From positions 62,001 to 126,000 of the forward strand of contig NZ_JODM01000017.1 of assembly GCF_000717995.1 (NCBI RefSeq): a stretch of 64,000 bases of DNA, in the 5' to 3' direction. The DNA comes from Streptomyces violaceorubidus (GTDB lineage: Bacteria; Actinomycetota; Actinomycetes; Streptomycetales; Streptomycetaceae). The notes below the pieces were generated by a model. That model was not told the origin of the DNA, searched no databases, and saw only the letters and a list, made by a program, of their open reading frames with translations. Below are positions 53,466-62,344 of the stretch, piece after piece (position 1 is the first letter of the stretch; each line of letters starts with the position of its first letter). Made by a program: the position numbers and the translations under genes.

Positions 53466-54836
53466 ATGCCCGGTAGTCCCCAGAGCCGCACCGGACGTCC
53501 GCCCGTGCAGCGGTCCGTCAAGCGGCCCGCGACGCCGGGGCCGGTGCACGAGAACCCAGTGCTCCGCCTCTACCACCGGCTGCGCCGTGCCTGGGACCGG
53601 CCGCTGACCGCGTACTACCTGATTTTCGGCGGCAGTCTGCTGATCACCGTGCTCGGCCTGGTGATGGTCTACTCGGCGTCCCAGATCACCGCGCTCCAGC
53701 TGTCGCTGCCCGGCTCGTACTTCTTCCGCAAGCAGGCGCTCGCCGCGCTCATCGGCGCCGGCCTCCTGGTCGCCGCGATGCGGATGCCGGTCAAACTGCA
53801 CCGGGCGCTGGCCTATCCGATCCTGGCCGGCGCCGTCTTCCTGATGATCCTGGTCCAGGTGCCGGGGATAGGAGTCGCGGTCAACGGAAACCAGAACTGG
53901 ATCTCGCTGGGCGGCTCCTTCCAGATCCAGCCCAGCGAGTTCGGGAAGCTGGCGCTGGTGCTGTGGGGCGCGGACCTGCTCGCCCGCAAGCAGGACAAGA
54001 AGCTGCTGACCCAGTGGAAGCACATGCTGGTGCCGCTGGTGCCGGCCGCGTTCATGCTGCTCGGGCTGATCATGATCGGCGGCGACATGGGGACCGCGAT
54101 CATCCTCACGGCGATCCTGTTCGGTGTGCTGTGGCTGGCCGGCGCGCCCACCCGGCTGTTCGCGGGCGTGCTCTCGATCGCCCTGCTGCTCGGCTTCATC
54201 CTCATCAAGACCAGCGCGAACCGCATGGCCCGGCTCAACTGCCTCGGGGCCACCGACCCGGGACCCGGCGACTCCTGCTGGCAGGCCGTGCACGGCATCT
54301 ACGCCCTCGCCTCGGGCGGACTGTTCGGTTCCGGGCTCGGCGCCAGTGTGGAGAAATGGGGCCAACTCCCCGAAGCGCACACCGACTTCATTTTCGCCGT
54401 CACCGGTGAGGAACTGGGCCTGGCGGGGACGCTGTCGGTGCTCGCCCTCTTCGCGGCTCTAGGCTATGCGGGTATCCGCGTGGCCGGACGCACGGAGGAC
54501 CCCTTCGTGAGGTATGCCGCGGGAGGCGTGACCACCTGGATCACGGCCCAGGCCGTGATCAACATCGGCGCGGTCCTCGGACTGCTGCCGATCGCCGGTG
54601 TCCCGCTCCCGCTGTTCTCCTACGGGGGTTCCGCCCTGTTGCCGACCATGTTCGCCATCGGTCTGCTGATCGCCTTCGCGCGTGACGAACCCGGTGCGCG
54701 GGCGGCGCTTGCGTTGCGGCAACCTCGCTTTGGTAGAAAGCGGGGAGCCGGGGGACCCGCGGCCAAGCGGAGCCCTGGGAGTTGGAACACGATGCGACGG
54801 CGCGCCTCGGCGGCGCGCTCGTCCGGAGAGCGGTGA
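53466..54836 (+). CDS. ftsW: Septal peptidoglycan glycosyltransferase FtsW (SEDS family)
   Basis: A 456-residue polytopic membrane protein with about ten helices. SEDS motifs are NGNQNWISLGGSFQIQPSEF, GGDMGTAIILTAILFGVLW, GIYALASGGLFGSGLGASVE, LPEAHTDFIFAVTGEELGL and PIAGVPLPLFSYGGSALL. It polymerises lipid II at the septum together with FtsI. The N- and C-terminal tails are basic and disordered. Start ATG 53466; murG begins seven bases after its stop codon. Confidence 0.96.
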   Translation: MPGSPQSRTGRPPVQRSVKRPATPGPVHENPVLRLYHRLRRAWDRPLTAYYLIFGGSLLITVLGLVMVYSASQITALQLSLPGSYFFRKQALAALIGAGLLVAAMRMPVKLHRALAYPILAGAVFLMILVQVPGIGVAVNGNQNWISLGGSFQIQPSEFGKLALVLWGADLLARKQDKKLLTQWKHMLVPLVPAAFMLLGLIMIGGDMGTAIILTAILFGVLWLAGAPTRLFAGVLSIALLLGFILIKTSANRMARLNCLGATDPGPGDSCWQAVHGIYALASGGLFGSGLGASVEKWGQLPEAHTDFIFAVTGEELGLAGTLSVLALFAALGYAGIRVAGRTEDPFVRYAAGGVTTWITAQAVINIGAVLGLLPIAGVPLPLFSYGGSALLPTMFAIGLLIAFARDEPGARAALALRQPRFGRKRGAGGPAAKRSPGSWNTMRRRASAARSSGER

Positions 54837-54842
54837 ATTTCG

Positions 54843-55937
54843 GTGCATGTCGTACTCGCCGGCGGAGGAACCGCGGGCCACATCGAGCCCGCGCTCGCCC
54901 TCGCGGACGCCCTGCGCAGGCAGGATCCGACCGTGGGGATCACGGCCCTGGGCACGGAACGCGGCCTGGAGACCCGCCTGGTGCCCGAGCGGGGCTACGA
55001 GTTGGCGCTGATCCCGGCCGTGCCGCTGCCGCGCAAGCCCACCCCCGAGCTGATCACCGTCCCGGGCCGGCTGCGCGGCACCATCAAGGCGACCGAGCAG
55101 ATCCTGGAGCGCACCAAGGCGGACGCCGTGGCCGGCTTCGGCGGCTACGTGGCGCTGCCCGCCTACCTCGCGGCCAAGCGGCTCGGCGTGCCGATCGTCG
55201 TCCACGAGGCCAACGCCCGCCCCGGACTGGCCAACAAGATCGGCTCGCGCTACGCCGCCCAGGTCGCCGTCTCCACTCCCGACAGCAAGCTGCGCAACTC
55301 CCGCTACATCGGCATCCCGCTGCGCCGCTCCATCGCCACCCTCGACCGGGCCGCCGCCCGACCCGAGGCCCGCGCGATGTTCGGGCTCGACCCCAACCTG
55401 CCGACGCTGCTGGTCACCGGCGGCTCGCAGGGCGCCCGCCGCCTCAACGAGGTGATCCAGCAGGTCGCGCCCTGGCTCCAGCAGGCCGGCATCCAGATCC
55501 TGCACGCGGTCGGCCCCAAGAACGAACTGCCGCAGGTCCACCAGATGCCGGGGATGCCCCCGTACATCCCGGTAAGTTATCTGGACCGGATGGACCTCGC
55601 GTACGCCGCCGCCGACATGATGCTCTGCCGCGCGGGCGCGATGACCGTCGCCGAACTCTCCGCCGTCGGGCTCCCGGCCGCCTACGTCCCGCTGCCCATC
55701 GGCAACGGCGAACAGCGGCTCAACGCCCAGCCGGTCGTCAAGGCCGGCGGCGGACTGCTGGTCGACGACGCGGACCTCACGCCCGAGTGGCTCCAGCAGA
55801 ACGTCCTGCCCGTGCTCGCCAACCCGCACCGGCTGTACGAGATGTCCCGCGCCGCCGCCGAGTTCGGCCGCCGGGACGCCGACGACCTCCTCGTCGGCAT
55901 GGTGTACGAGGCGATCGCCGCCCGTGCGCACCGCTAG
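54843..55937 (+). CDS. murG: Lipid II-forming N-acetylglucosaminyltransferase MurG
   Basis: A 364-residue GT-B glycosyltransferase bound peripherally to the membrane. It adds GlcNAc to lipid I. VVLAGGGTAGHIEPALALAD is the N-terminal G loop. Also seen are GFGGYVALPAYLAA, VHEANARPGLANKIGSR, LLVTGGSQGARRLNEVI, CRAGAMTVAELSAVGLPAAY and PLPIGNGEQRLNAQPVV. In the last, ...GEQRLNA replaces the usual DDHQxxNA, as commonly seen in actinobacteria. GTG start at 54843. ftsQ follows by 25 bases. Confidence 0.96.
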   Translation: MHVVLAGGGTAGHIEPALALADALRRQDPTVGITALGTERGLETRLVPERGYELALIPAVPLPRKPTPELITVPGRLRGTIKATEQILERTKADAVAGFGGYVALPAYLAAKRLGVPIVVHEANARPGLANKIGSRYAAQVAVSTPDSKLRNSRYIGIPLRRSIATLDRAAARPEARAMFGLDPNLPTLLVTGGSQGARRLNEVIQQVAPWLQQAGIQILHAVGPKNELPQVHQMPGMPPYIPVSYLDRMDLAYAAADMMLCRAGAMTVAELSAVGLPAAYVPLPIGNGEQRLNAQPVVKAGGGLLVDDADLTPEWLQQNVLPVLANPHRLYEMSRAAAEFGRRDADDLLVGMVYEAIAARAHR

Positions 55938-55962
55938 ACACGTCTGACGGAAGGCAGGGAGC

Positions 55963-56757
55963 GTGGCCGGACCGACCACCGCCGAGCGCGGTGCACGCCA
56001 GCAGGAGTCGTCCGGCCCGCCCCGGGCACGCCGGTTCCGCCCGCCCCGCCTTCGTACGATCATCGTCCTCGTCGTCGCGCTCGTGCTCGTCGCGGGCACG
56101 ACGGTCTGGGTGCTCTACGGCTCGAACTGGACGCGCCTCGAAGACGTGTCCGTCTCCGGAACGAACGTGCTGACGCCCGCCCAGGTGCGCGAGGCGGCCG
56201 ACGTGCCGGTCGGGGATCCGCTGATCTCGGTCGACACGGAGGCGGTCGAGGCCCGACTGCGCCGGAAATTGCTCCGCATTGACGAGGTCGAGGTGGAGCG
56301 TTCCTGGCCGCACGGAATCCGACTGAAAGTGACGGAGCGTACTCCGGTCCTGATTGCCCAAAAAGGCCGAAAGTTCGTGGAAGTGGACGATGAAGGCGTC
56401 CGTTTCGCCACGGTTTCCAAGGCCCCGAAGGGCGTGCCCGCGCTGGAATTGGAACCCGCCCGTTCCGGCTCCGCCGCGGCGAGCCTGCGCCGCTTCGACG
56501 ACGACCGCCTGGTGCGCGAGGCGGTGCGGGTGGCCGACCGGATCCCGGCCGGGATCGCCCGGGACACACGGGTCGTCAAGGTCCGTTCCTACGACGACAT
56601 CTCGCTGGAGTTGAGCGGCGACCGGACCGTGTCGTGGGGAAGCGGTGAGCACGGCGCCCGCAAGGCCCGTGCGCTCACGGCCCTGATGAAAGCGACGCCC
56701 AAGGCGCGGCACTTCGACGTGAGCGTCCCCACCGCCCCCGCGTCATCGGGGAGTTGA
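55963..56757 (+). CDS. ftsQ: Cell division protein FtsQ
   Basis: A 264-residue bitopic protein. A disordered Arg/Pro cytoplasmic tail and one helix (TIIVLVVALVLVAGTTVWVL) are followed by a POTRA domain (VSVSGTNVLTPAQVREAADV, VEVERSWPHGIRLKVTERTP) and a beta domain. It scaffolds FtsL and FtsI at the septum. The GTG at 55963 has AGGGAGC just upstream. It is followed by a 288-base region that carries the ftsZ promoters, the last long gap before the end of the cluster. Confidence 0.93.
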   Translation: MAGPTTAERGARQQESSGPPRARRFRPPRLRTIIVLVVALVLVAGTTVWVLYGSNWTRLEDVSVSGTNVLTPAQVREAADVPVGDPLISVDTEAVEARLRRKLLRIDEVEVERSWPHGIRLKVTERTPVLIAQKGRKFVEVDDEGVRFATVSKAPKGVPALELEPARSGSAAASLRRFDDDRLVREAVRVADRIPAGIARDTRVVKVRSYDDISLELSGDRTVSWGSGEHGARKARALTALMKATPKARHFDVSVPTAPASSGS

Positions 56758-57045
56758 CGGGTATATGTGCAGGCCAGCACCCTGGCTGGGCAGCGCTACG
56801 GCTGATCACATAGGGTGAAAAGAAAAACGGGAGGTTCGGCGTGTTCGTTGAACGTGCGCCACGTGTCGACTTAGTGTCCTGTTCGGAAGAGTCCAAGGAA
56901 CAGACACACTGGTAACCCTAAACTTCAGCGTTAGGGTTCGGGTCGGCGCTACGGACCGTCCCAATCGGCATCAGTCGTCGGGTCGCGGGGGCATCAGTGC
57001 TTCGGCGGTCGGGCGACACGTAACTCGAGGCGAGAGGCCTTCGAC
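56758..57045 (+). promoter_or_regulatory. ftsZ promoter and leader region
   Basis: A 288-base region with no gene. In S. coelicolor several promoters, one sporulation-linked, lie here. TTGAAC (56848-56853) and TTAGTG (56871-56876) with 17 bases between form a promoter candidate. GACAC, the WhiA-type core, occurs at 56903-56907 and again near 57022-57026. An exact 8-bp inverted repeat AACCCTAA / TTAGGGTT (56914-56921 and 56931-56938) surrounds a nine-base loop. GAGGCGAGAGGCC precedes the ftsZ start. Binding of WhiA/WhiB is inferred from the core motif only. Confidence 0.65.
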
Positions 57046-58248
57046 GTGGCAGCACCGCAGAACTACCTCGCAGTCATCAAAGTCATCGGTGTCGGCGGCG
57101 GTGGTGTCAATGCCATCAACCGGATGATCGAGGTCGGTCTCAAGGGCGTCGAGTTCATCGCCATCAACACCGACGCACAGGCGCTGTTGATGAGCGACGC
57201 CGACGTCAAGCTCGACGTCGGCCGCGAACTCACCCGCGGACTCGGCGCCGGAGCCAACCCGGCCGTCGGCCGCAAGGCCGCCGAGGACCACCGCGAGGAG
57301 ATCGAGGAGGTCCTCAAGGGGGCCGACATGGTCTTCGTGACAGCCGGTGAAGGCGGCGGCACCGGCACCGGCGGCGCGCCCGTCGTGGCCAACATCGCCC
57401 GCTCGCTGGGCGCCCTCACCATCGGTGTGGTCACCCGCCCGTTCACCTTCGAGGGACGGCGCCGGGCCAACCAGGCCGAGGACGGCATCGCCGAGCTCCG
57501 CGAAGAGGTCGACACCCTCATCGTCATCCCCAACGACCGGCTGCTGTCGATCTCGGACCGCCAGGTCAGCGTGCTCGACGCGTTCAAGTCCGCCGACCAG
57601 GTACTGCTGTCCGGTGTGCAGGGCATCACGGACCTCATCACCACGCCCGGCCTGATCAACCTGGACTTCGCCGACGTGAAGTCGGTCATGTCCGAGGCCG
57701 GTTCGGCGCTCATGGGCATCGGCTCGGCCCGCGGCGACGACCGCGCGGTGGCCGCCGCCGAGATGGCGATCTCCTCGCCGCTCCTGGAGGCGTCCATCGA
57801 CGGCGCCCGGGGTGTGCTGCTCTCCATCTCCGGCGGCTCCGACCTCGGCCTGTTCGAGATCAACGAGGCCGCCCAGCTGGTCAGCGAGGCCGCCCACCCG
57901 GAGGCCAACATCATCTTCGGCGCGGTCATCGACGACGCCCTCGGCGACGAGGTGCGGGTCACCGTGATCGCGGCGGGCTTCGACGGGGGCCAGCCGCCCT
58001 CCAAGCGGGACAACGTCCTCGGGTCCTCCTCGGCCAAGCGCGAGGAGCCCACCCCGGCCCGGCAGTCCGAGAGCCGTCCGTCCTTCGGCTCGCTCGGCAG
58101 CGTCAAGCCGAAGGAGGAGCCCGAGCAGGCGCCCGCGCCGGAGCCGGTGGCCGACCTGCCGCCGGTCTCGCCGCCGCCGGTGCCGCCGTCGCGGACCTAC
58201 TCGGACAGCGCGGCCGAGGAACTGGACGTGCCGGACTTCCTGAAGTGA
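57046..58248 (+). CDS. ftsZ: Cell division GTPase FtsZ
   Basis: A 400-residue tubulin homologue that forms the Z-ring or, in aerial hyphae, Z-ladders. It has [20 protein letters not shown], the tubulin signature [45 protein letters not shown] and the T7 loop region [21 protein letters not shown] disordered linker of about 75 residues ends in the conserved tail LDVPDFLK, the docking site for SepF. Start GTG 57046. Its stop overlaps the next GTG (GTGA). Expression is probably driven by several promoters upstream. Confidence 0.98.
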   Translation: MAAPQNYLAVIKVIGVGGGGVNAINRMIEVGLKGVEFIAINTDAQALLMSDADVKLDVGRELTRGLGAGANPAVGRKAAEDHREEIEEVLKGADMVFVTAGEGGGTGTGGAPVVANIARSLGALTIGVVTRPFTFEGRRRANQAEDGIAELREEVDTLIVIPNDRLLSISDRQVSVLDAFKSADQVLLSGVQGITDLITTPGLINLDFADVKSVMSEAGSALMGIGSARGDDRAVAAAEMAISSPLLEASIDGARGVLLSISGGSDLGLFEINEAAQLVSEAAHPEANIIFGAVIDDALGDEVRVTVIAAGFDGGQPPSKRDNVLGSSSAKREEPTPARQSESRPSFGSLGSVKPKEEPEQAPAPEPVADLPPVSPPPVPPSRTYSDSAAEELDVPDFLK

Positions 58249-58973
58249 TAGGACAGCGCGACACCGTGAACGGCGCGCACTTCGGCTTCACCGACCGGTG
58301 GGGCGGAGTGAGCGCCGTTCCGTACGAGGAGCTCAACCTCGGCGGCGCGGTCGGCGACGACCCCGCCGCCGTCACGGCCAACCGGGAGCTGGCGGCCAAG
58401 TCACTGGGCGTCGACCCGACCCGGGTGGTCTGGATGAACCAGGTGCACGGCGCGGACGTCGTCGTGGTCGACGCGCCCTGGGGGGACCGCCCGGTCCCGC
58501 GCGTCGACGCGGTCGTCACCGCCGAACGCGGTCTCGCCCTCGCCGTCCTGACCGCCGACTGCGTGCCCGTCCTGCTCGCCGATCCGGTCTCCGGCGTCGC
58601 CGCCGCGGCCCACGCGGGCCGGCCCGGCCTGGTCGCCGGGGTCGTCCCCGCCGCCGTACGGGCCATGACGGAACTCGGCGCGGATCCCGCGAGGATCGTC
58701 GCCCGCACCGGACCCGCCGTGTGCGGCCGGTGCTACGAGGTGCCCGAGGAGATGCGCGCCGACGTGTCCGCCGTCGAGCCGGCCGCGTACGCCGACACCA
58801 GTTGGGGCACACCGGCGCTCGACGTGGGCGCCGGGGTGCACGCGCAGCTCGCACGCCTCGGGGTGCGCGACCGGGCGCAGTCGCCGGTGTGCACCCGGGA
58901 GTCGGCGGACCACTTCTCGTACCGACGCGACCGCACCACCGGGCGGCTCGCGGGCTATGTGTGGCTGGACTGA
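58245..58973 (+). CDS. pgeF: YfiH/LACC1-type purine nucleoside phosphorylase-like protein (PgeF/YlmD)
   Basis: A 242-residue copper-oxidase_4 family protein. Homologues degrade adenosine and inosine nucleosides and edit peptidoglycan precursors. [14 protein letters not shown] gives the first His, [13 protein letters not shown] gives the Cys, and [15 protein letters not shown] gives the second His. The usual HAGWRG loop is changed to HAGRPG. The GTG at 58245 overlaps the ftsZ stop by four bases, so it is tightly co-expressed with ftsZ. Whether it acts on peptidoglycan is unknown. Confidence 0.9.
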   Translation: MIGQRDTVNGAHFGFTDRWGGVSAVPYEELNLGGAVGDDPAAVTANRELAAKSLGVDPTRVVWMNQVHGADVVVVDAPWGDRPVPRVDAVVTAERGLALAVLTADCVPVLLADPVSGVAAAAHAGRPGLVAGVVPAAVRAMTELGADPARIVARTGPAVCGRCYEVPEEMRADVSAVEPAAYADTSWGTPALDVGAGVHAQLARLGVRDRAQSPVCTRESADHFSYRRDRTTGRLAGYVWLD

Positions 58974-58979
58974 TGGGGC

Positions 58980-59699
58980 ATGACGGACCGTAAGCACGAA
59001 CTCGCCGCGAATCTGGCGAAAGTGGAAGAGCGCATCACCGCCGCGTGTGCGGCCGCGGGCCGCCCGCGCCAGGACGTGACCCTCATCGTGGTCACCAAGA
59101 CCTACCCGGCGGACGATGTGCGCATTCTCTCGGAACTCGGGGTGCGGCACGTCGCGGAGAACCGCGACCAGGACGCGGCCCCCAAGGCTGCCGCCTGCTC
59201 GGATCTGCCGCTTTCGTGGCATTTCGTCGGTCAGTTGCAGACCAACAAGGTGCGATCCGTGGTCGGTTACGCGGATGTCGTGCAGTCGGTCGACCGGGCT
59301 CGGCTGGTCACGGCCCTGTCGAAGGAGGCCGTGCGGGCCGGCCGCGAGGTGGGCTGCCTCCTGCAGGTCGCGCTCGACGCGGGGGAGAGCGGGCGCGGGG
59401 AGCGCGGCGGCGTGTCGCCCGCCGGAATCGAAGAGTTGGCCGACCTGGTCGCCGGATCGGACGGGCTGCGGTTCGACGGGCTGATGACCGTCGCCCCGCT
59501 CACCGGTGAGTACGCGGGGCGCCAACAGGCGGCGTTCGAGCGCCTCATGGATTTGTCGACCTGCGTGCGCCGAACCCATCCTGCTGCGAACATGGTCTCC
59601 GCGGGGATGAGTGCGGACCTCGAGCAGGCCGTGGCCGCCGGAGCGACACATGTACGCGTCGGCACTGCGGTACTCGGAGTCCGCCCCAGGCTCGGGTAA
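58980..59699 (+). CDS. ylmE: YggS-family PLP-binding protein (YlmE)
   Basis: A 239-residue TIM-barrel protein that binds pyridoxal phosphate without catalysis and helps PLP homeostasis. [18 protein letters not shown] carries the PLP lysine; [37 protein letters not shown] and [19 protein letters not shown] and VRVGTAVLG are conserved. The usual GENYVQ motif reads AENRDQ here. Its ATG is seven bases after the pgeF stop. In Gram-positive bacteria it often sits with sepF, as here. Confidence 0.93.
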   Translation: MTDRKHELAANLAKVEERITAACAAAGRPRQDVTLIVVTKTYPADDVRILSELGVRHVAENRDQDAAPKAAACSDLPLSWHFVGQLQTNKVRSVVGYADVVQSVDRARLVTALSKEAVRAGREVGCLLQVALDAGESGRGERGGVSPAGIEELADLVAGSDGLRFDGLMTVAPLTGEYAGRQQAAFERLMDLSTCVRRTHPAANMVSAGMSADLEQAVAAGATHVRVGTAVLGVRPRLG

Positions 59700-59827
59700 C
59701 GTCGCCAAGAAGTCGGACCACAGCAGAAAATATGGTCATTACCGCCGAAAGGCGGACGCAACGACCTCGTGGATCGCAGGCACTTGGAGTCGTCGGCAGA
59801 TCCACCACAGAGCGGAGGACTCAGAGC

Positions 59828-60469
59828 ATGGCCGGCGCGATGCGCAAGATGGCGGTCTACCTCGGCCTCGTGGAGGACGATGGGTACGACGGCCGGGGGT
59901 TCGACCCCGACGACGACTTCGAACCCGAACTGGACCCGGAGCCCGAGCGGGATCACCGGCGCCATGAACCGGTGCACCAGTCGCATGGTTCACATCAGCC
60001 CCAAAGGGACGAAGAGGTACGAGTCGTCCAACCTCCCGCGCAGCGCGAGCCGATGCCCCGTTCCGCTTCGCTCGCGGCGGAATCCGGCCGTCCGGCGCGG
60101 ATCGCGCCCGTGGCGTCCATCACACAAGAACGCGCAAGCCTGGAAAAGAGCGCACCGGTCATCATGCCCAAGGTCGTGTCCGAACGAGAGCCCTACCGGA
60201 TCACCACACTTCACCCCCGGACCTACAACGAGGCCCGTACCATCGGGGAACACTTCCGTGAGGGCACGCCGGTGATCATGAATCTCACTGAGATGGATGA
60301 CACAGATGCGAAGCGACTTGTCGACTTTGCGGCCGGTTTGGTGTTTGGTCTTCACGGCAGTATCGAGCGGGTGACGCAGAAGGTGTTCCTGCTGTCTCCT
60401 GCTAACGTCGATGTCACGGCGGAGGACAAGGCCCGCATCGCAGAGGGCGGGTTCTTCAACCAGAGCTGA
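59828..60469 (+). CDS. sepF: Cell division protein SepF
   Basis: A 213-residue Z-ring anchor. The N-terminal amphipathic helix is [16 protein letters not shown]. An acidic, disordered linker of about 90 residues follows. The C-terminal SepF domain contains [60 protein letters not shown] and LSPANVDV. It binds the FtsZ tail and membrane. The ATG at 59828 follows GGAGGA. A 128-base gap after ylmE suggests an additional promoter. Length equals S. coelicolor SepF. Confidence 0.96.
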   Translation: MAGAMRKMAVYLGLVEDDGYDGRGFDPDDDFEPELDPEPERDHRRHEPVHQSHGSHQPQRDEEVRVVQPPAQREPMPRSASLAAESGRPARIAPVASITQERASLEKSAPVIMPKVVSEREPYRITTLHPRTYNEARTIGEHFREGTPVIMNLTEMDDTDAKRLVDFAAGLVFGLHGSIERVTQKVFLLSPANVDVTAEDKARIAEGGFFNQS

Positions 60470-60549
60470 GACGCACCACCGGCAAGAGCAAGACCACGGG
60501 CCCGAGTCGGGGCCCGAGAGATGGTTCAGGGGAGAGGGAAGCACAGGTC

Positions 60550-60834
60550 ATGAGCGTGGTCCTGGATGTCGTCTACATCGCGCTGATGTGCTTCCTCATC
60601 GTGCTCATCTTCCGGTTGGTCATGGACTACGTCTTCCAGTTCGCCCGCTCGTGGCAACCCGGCAAGGCGATGGTGGTCGTTCTGGAGGCCACCTACACTG
60701 TCACCGATCCACCGTTGAAGCTTCTGCGGCGGTTCATTCCGCCGCTGCGTCTCGGGGGCGTGGCGCTCGACCTGTCCTTCTTCGTACTGCTGATCATCGT
60801 CTACATCCTGATCTCGATCGTGAGCCGGCTGTGA
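60550..60834 (+). CDS. YggT/YlmG-family membrane protein (SepG-like)
   Basis: A 94-residue protein with two transmembrane helices (VVLDVVYIALMCFLIVLIFR and LDLSFFVLLIIVYILISIVS) and a central loop YTVTDPPLKLLRRFIPPLRL, the hallmark of the YggT family. In S. coelicolor the homologue next to divIVA (SCO2078) was named SepG and coordinates septum placement with nucleoid organisation. GGAGAGGG precedes the ATG. It is separated from divIVA by 55 bases and probably co-transcribed with it. Confidence 0.9.
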   Translation: MSVVLDVVYIALMCFLIVLIFRLVMDYVFQFARSWQPGKAMVVVLEATYTVTDPPLKLLRRFIPPLRLGGVALDLSFFVLLIIVYILISIVSRL

Positions 60835-60889
60835 TCGATGAGAGAGATACGGGCTTGCCGAATGCCGACGACAACGTTGAGGTGAAGAG

Positions 60890-62068
60890 ATGCCGTTGAC
60901 CCCCGAGGACGTGCGGAACAAGCAGTTCACGACCGTCCGCCTCCGAGAAGGCTATGACGAGGACGAGGTCGATGCCTTCCTCGACGAGGTCGAAGCCGAA
61001 CTGACCCGACTGCTCCGCGAGAACGAGGACCTGCGTGCCAAGCTGGCCGCCGCGACGCGCGCGGCCGCGCAGAACCAGCAGAACATGCGCAAGCCTCCGG
61101 AACCTCCGCAGGATCAGCAGCCGCCGCAGCACCAGCAGGGGCATCCCCCGCAGCAGGGCGGTATGCCGCAGCAGGGCATGCGAGGTCCCGGCGCTCCGGT
61201 GCCCGCCGGCATATCGGGCCCGCCGCAGCAGCAGATGGGTGGCCCCATGGGTGGTCCGCCCCAGCTGCCGAGCGGTGCCCCGCAGCTGCCCGCCGGCCCC
61301 GGCGGACAGGGTGGCCCGCAGGGTCCCGGCCCGATGGGTCAGGGTCCGGGGCCGATGGGCCAGGGCCCGGGTCCGATGCAGGGCCAGATGGGTCCCGGTC
61401 CGATGGGCGGCCCCATGGGCGGCCCGCAGGGCCCCGGTGGTCCCGGCATGCCCGGCCAGGGCGGCCCCGGTGGCGACAGCGCCGCCCGCGTCCTCTCGCT
61501 GGCCCAGCAGACCGCCGACCAGGCGATCGCCGAGGCCCGTTCCGAGGCCAACAAGATCGTCGGCGAGGCCCGTTCGCGTGCCGAGGGTCTGGAGCGGGAC
61601 GCCCGTGCCAAGGCGGACGCCCTGGAGCGGGACGCGCAGGAGAAGCACCGCGTCGCGATGGGCTCCCTGGAGTCCGCCCGCGCCACGCTGGAGCGCAAGG
61701 TCGAGGACCTGCGCGGCTTCGAGCGCGAGTACCGCACGCGGCTGAAGTCCTACCTGGAGTCGCAGCTGCGCCAGCTGGAGACGCAGGCGGACGACTCGCT
61801 CGCCCCGCCGCGTACGCCCGCGACGGCATCCCTGCCGCCGTCCCCGGCGCCCTCGATGGCACCGGCCGGCGCCAGTGCCCCGTCCTACGGCGGCAACCAG
61901 TCGATGGGCGGCGGTCCGGGCCAGTCCGGTCCGTCCTACGGCGGCCAGCAGCAGATGTCGCCGGCGATGACCCAGCCGATGGCGCCGGTGCGGCCGCAGG
62001 GGCCGTCGCCGATGGGGCAGGCTCCCTCGCCGATGCGTGGGTTCCTGATCGACGAGGACGACAACTGA
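60890..62068 (+). CDS. divIVA: Polar growth protein DivIVA
   Basis: A 392-residue cytoplasmic coiled-coil protein that marks hyphal tips and directs polar growth. The N-terminal domain is [20 protein letters not shown] with [20 protein letters not shown] long linker rich in Gly, Pro, Gln and Met (repeated [10 protein letters not shown] words) spans about residues 65-195. A second coiled coil then follows ([40 protein letters not shown]). The tail ends [10 protein letters not shown]. The linker insert between the coiled coils is typical of streptomycetes. It is the last gene of the cluster, followed by a strong hairpin. Confidence 0.97.
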   Translation: MPLTPEDVRNKQFTTVRLREGYDEDEVDAFLDEVEAELTRLLRENEDLRAKLAAATRAAAQNQQNMRKPPEPPQDQQPPQHQQGHPPQQGGMPQQGMRGPGAPVPAGISGPPQQQMGGPMGGPPQLPSGAPQLPAGPGGQGGPQGPGPMGQGPGPMGQGPGPMQGQMGPGPMGGPMGGPQGPGGPGMPGQGGPGGDSAARVLSLAQQTADQAIAEARSEANKIVGEARSRAEGLERDARAKADALERDAQEKHRVAMGSLESARATLERKVEDLRGFEREYRTRLKSYLESQLRQLETQADDSLAPPRTPATASLPPSPAPSMAPAGASAPSYGGNQSMGGGPGQSGPSYGGQQQMSPAMTQPMAPVRPQGPSPMGQAPSPMRGFLIDEDDN

Positions 62069-62100
62069 GTTGTAGTACGGCGTAGCCGTCAACAACGTTC

Positions 62101-62137
62101 AGGGCGGGCCCCGGGTTTCTGACCCGGGGCCCGCCCT
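62101..62137. terminator. Perfect 16-bp hairpin after divIVA
   Basis: AGGGCGGGCCCCGGGT (62101-62116) and ACCCGGGGCCCGCCCT (62122-62137) are exact reverse complements around TTCTG. It starts 32 bases after the divIVA stop. No U-tract, but the stem is very stable, so it is the likely end of the dcw transcript. Confidence 0.88.
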
Positions 62138-62209
62138 TGGTCGTACGCGGTTTCATGCGCGGGGCGTCGGTGTGGGCGCGGGGGGTGGTGCGCTGCCCGG
62201 CGCCGGCGG

Positions 62210-62293
62210 GGTGCCTCCCCCAGTGCCTGAACGGCCTGGGAGGTACCCCCATCGCCCACCCGTGCCGCCCCAGCGGCACGACTGCCCGCAGCT
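62210..62293 (-). repeat. Dispersed 84-bp element, copy 2
   Basis: The reverse complement matches 24450-24533 at 81 of 84 bases. The two stem-loops are also here: GGTGCCTCCC (62210-62219) with GGGAGGTACC (62239-62248), and GTGCCGC (62262-62268) with GCGGCAC (62273-62279). It lies between the divIVA terminator and the ileS 3' end, in non-coding DNA. Confidence 0.85.
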
Positions 62294-62298
62294 ACGCG

Positions 62299-62329
62299 GA
62301 GGGCCCACATCCCCTGGATGCGGGCCCTC
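62299..62329. terminator. Hairpin between divIVA and ileS
   Basis: GAGGGCCC (62299-62306) pairs with GGGCCCTC (62322-62329). An inner CATCC/GGATG stem extends it. The + strand continues GGGACTTTT, a U-tract for rightward transcription. On the minus strand it lies 16 bases past the ileS stop and could also end that gene. Probably a bidirectional terminator. Confidence 0.7.
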
Positions 62330-62344
62330 GGGACTTTTCCTCGG

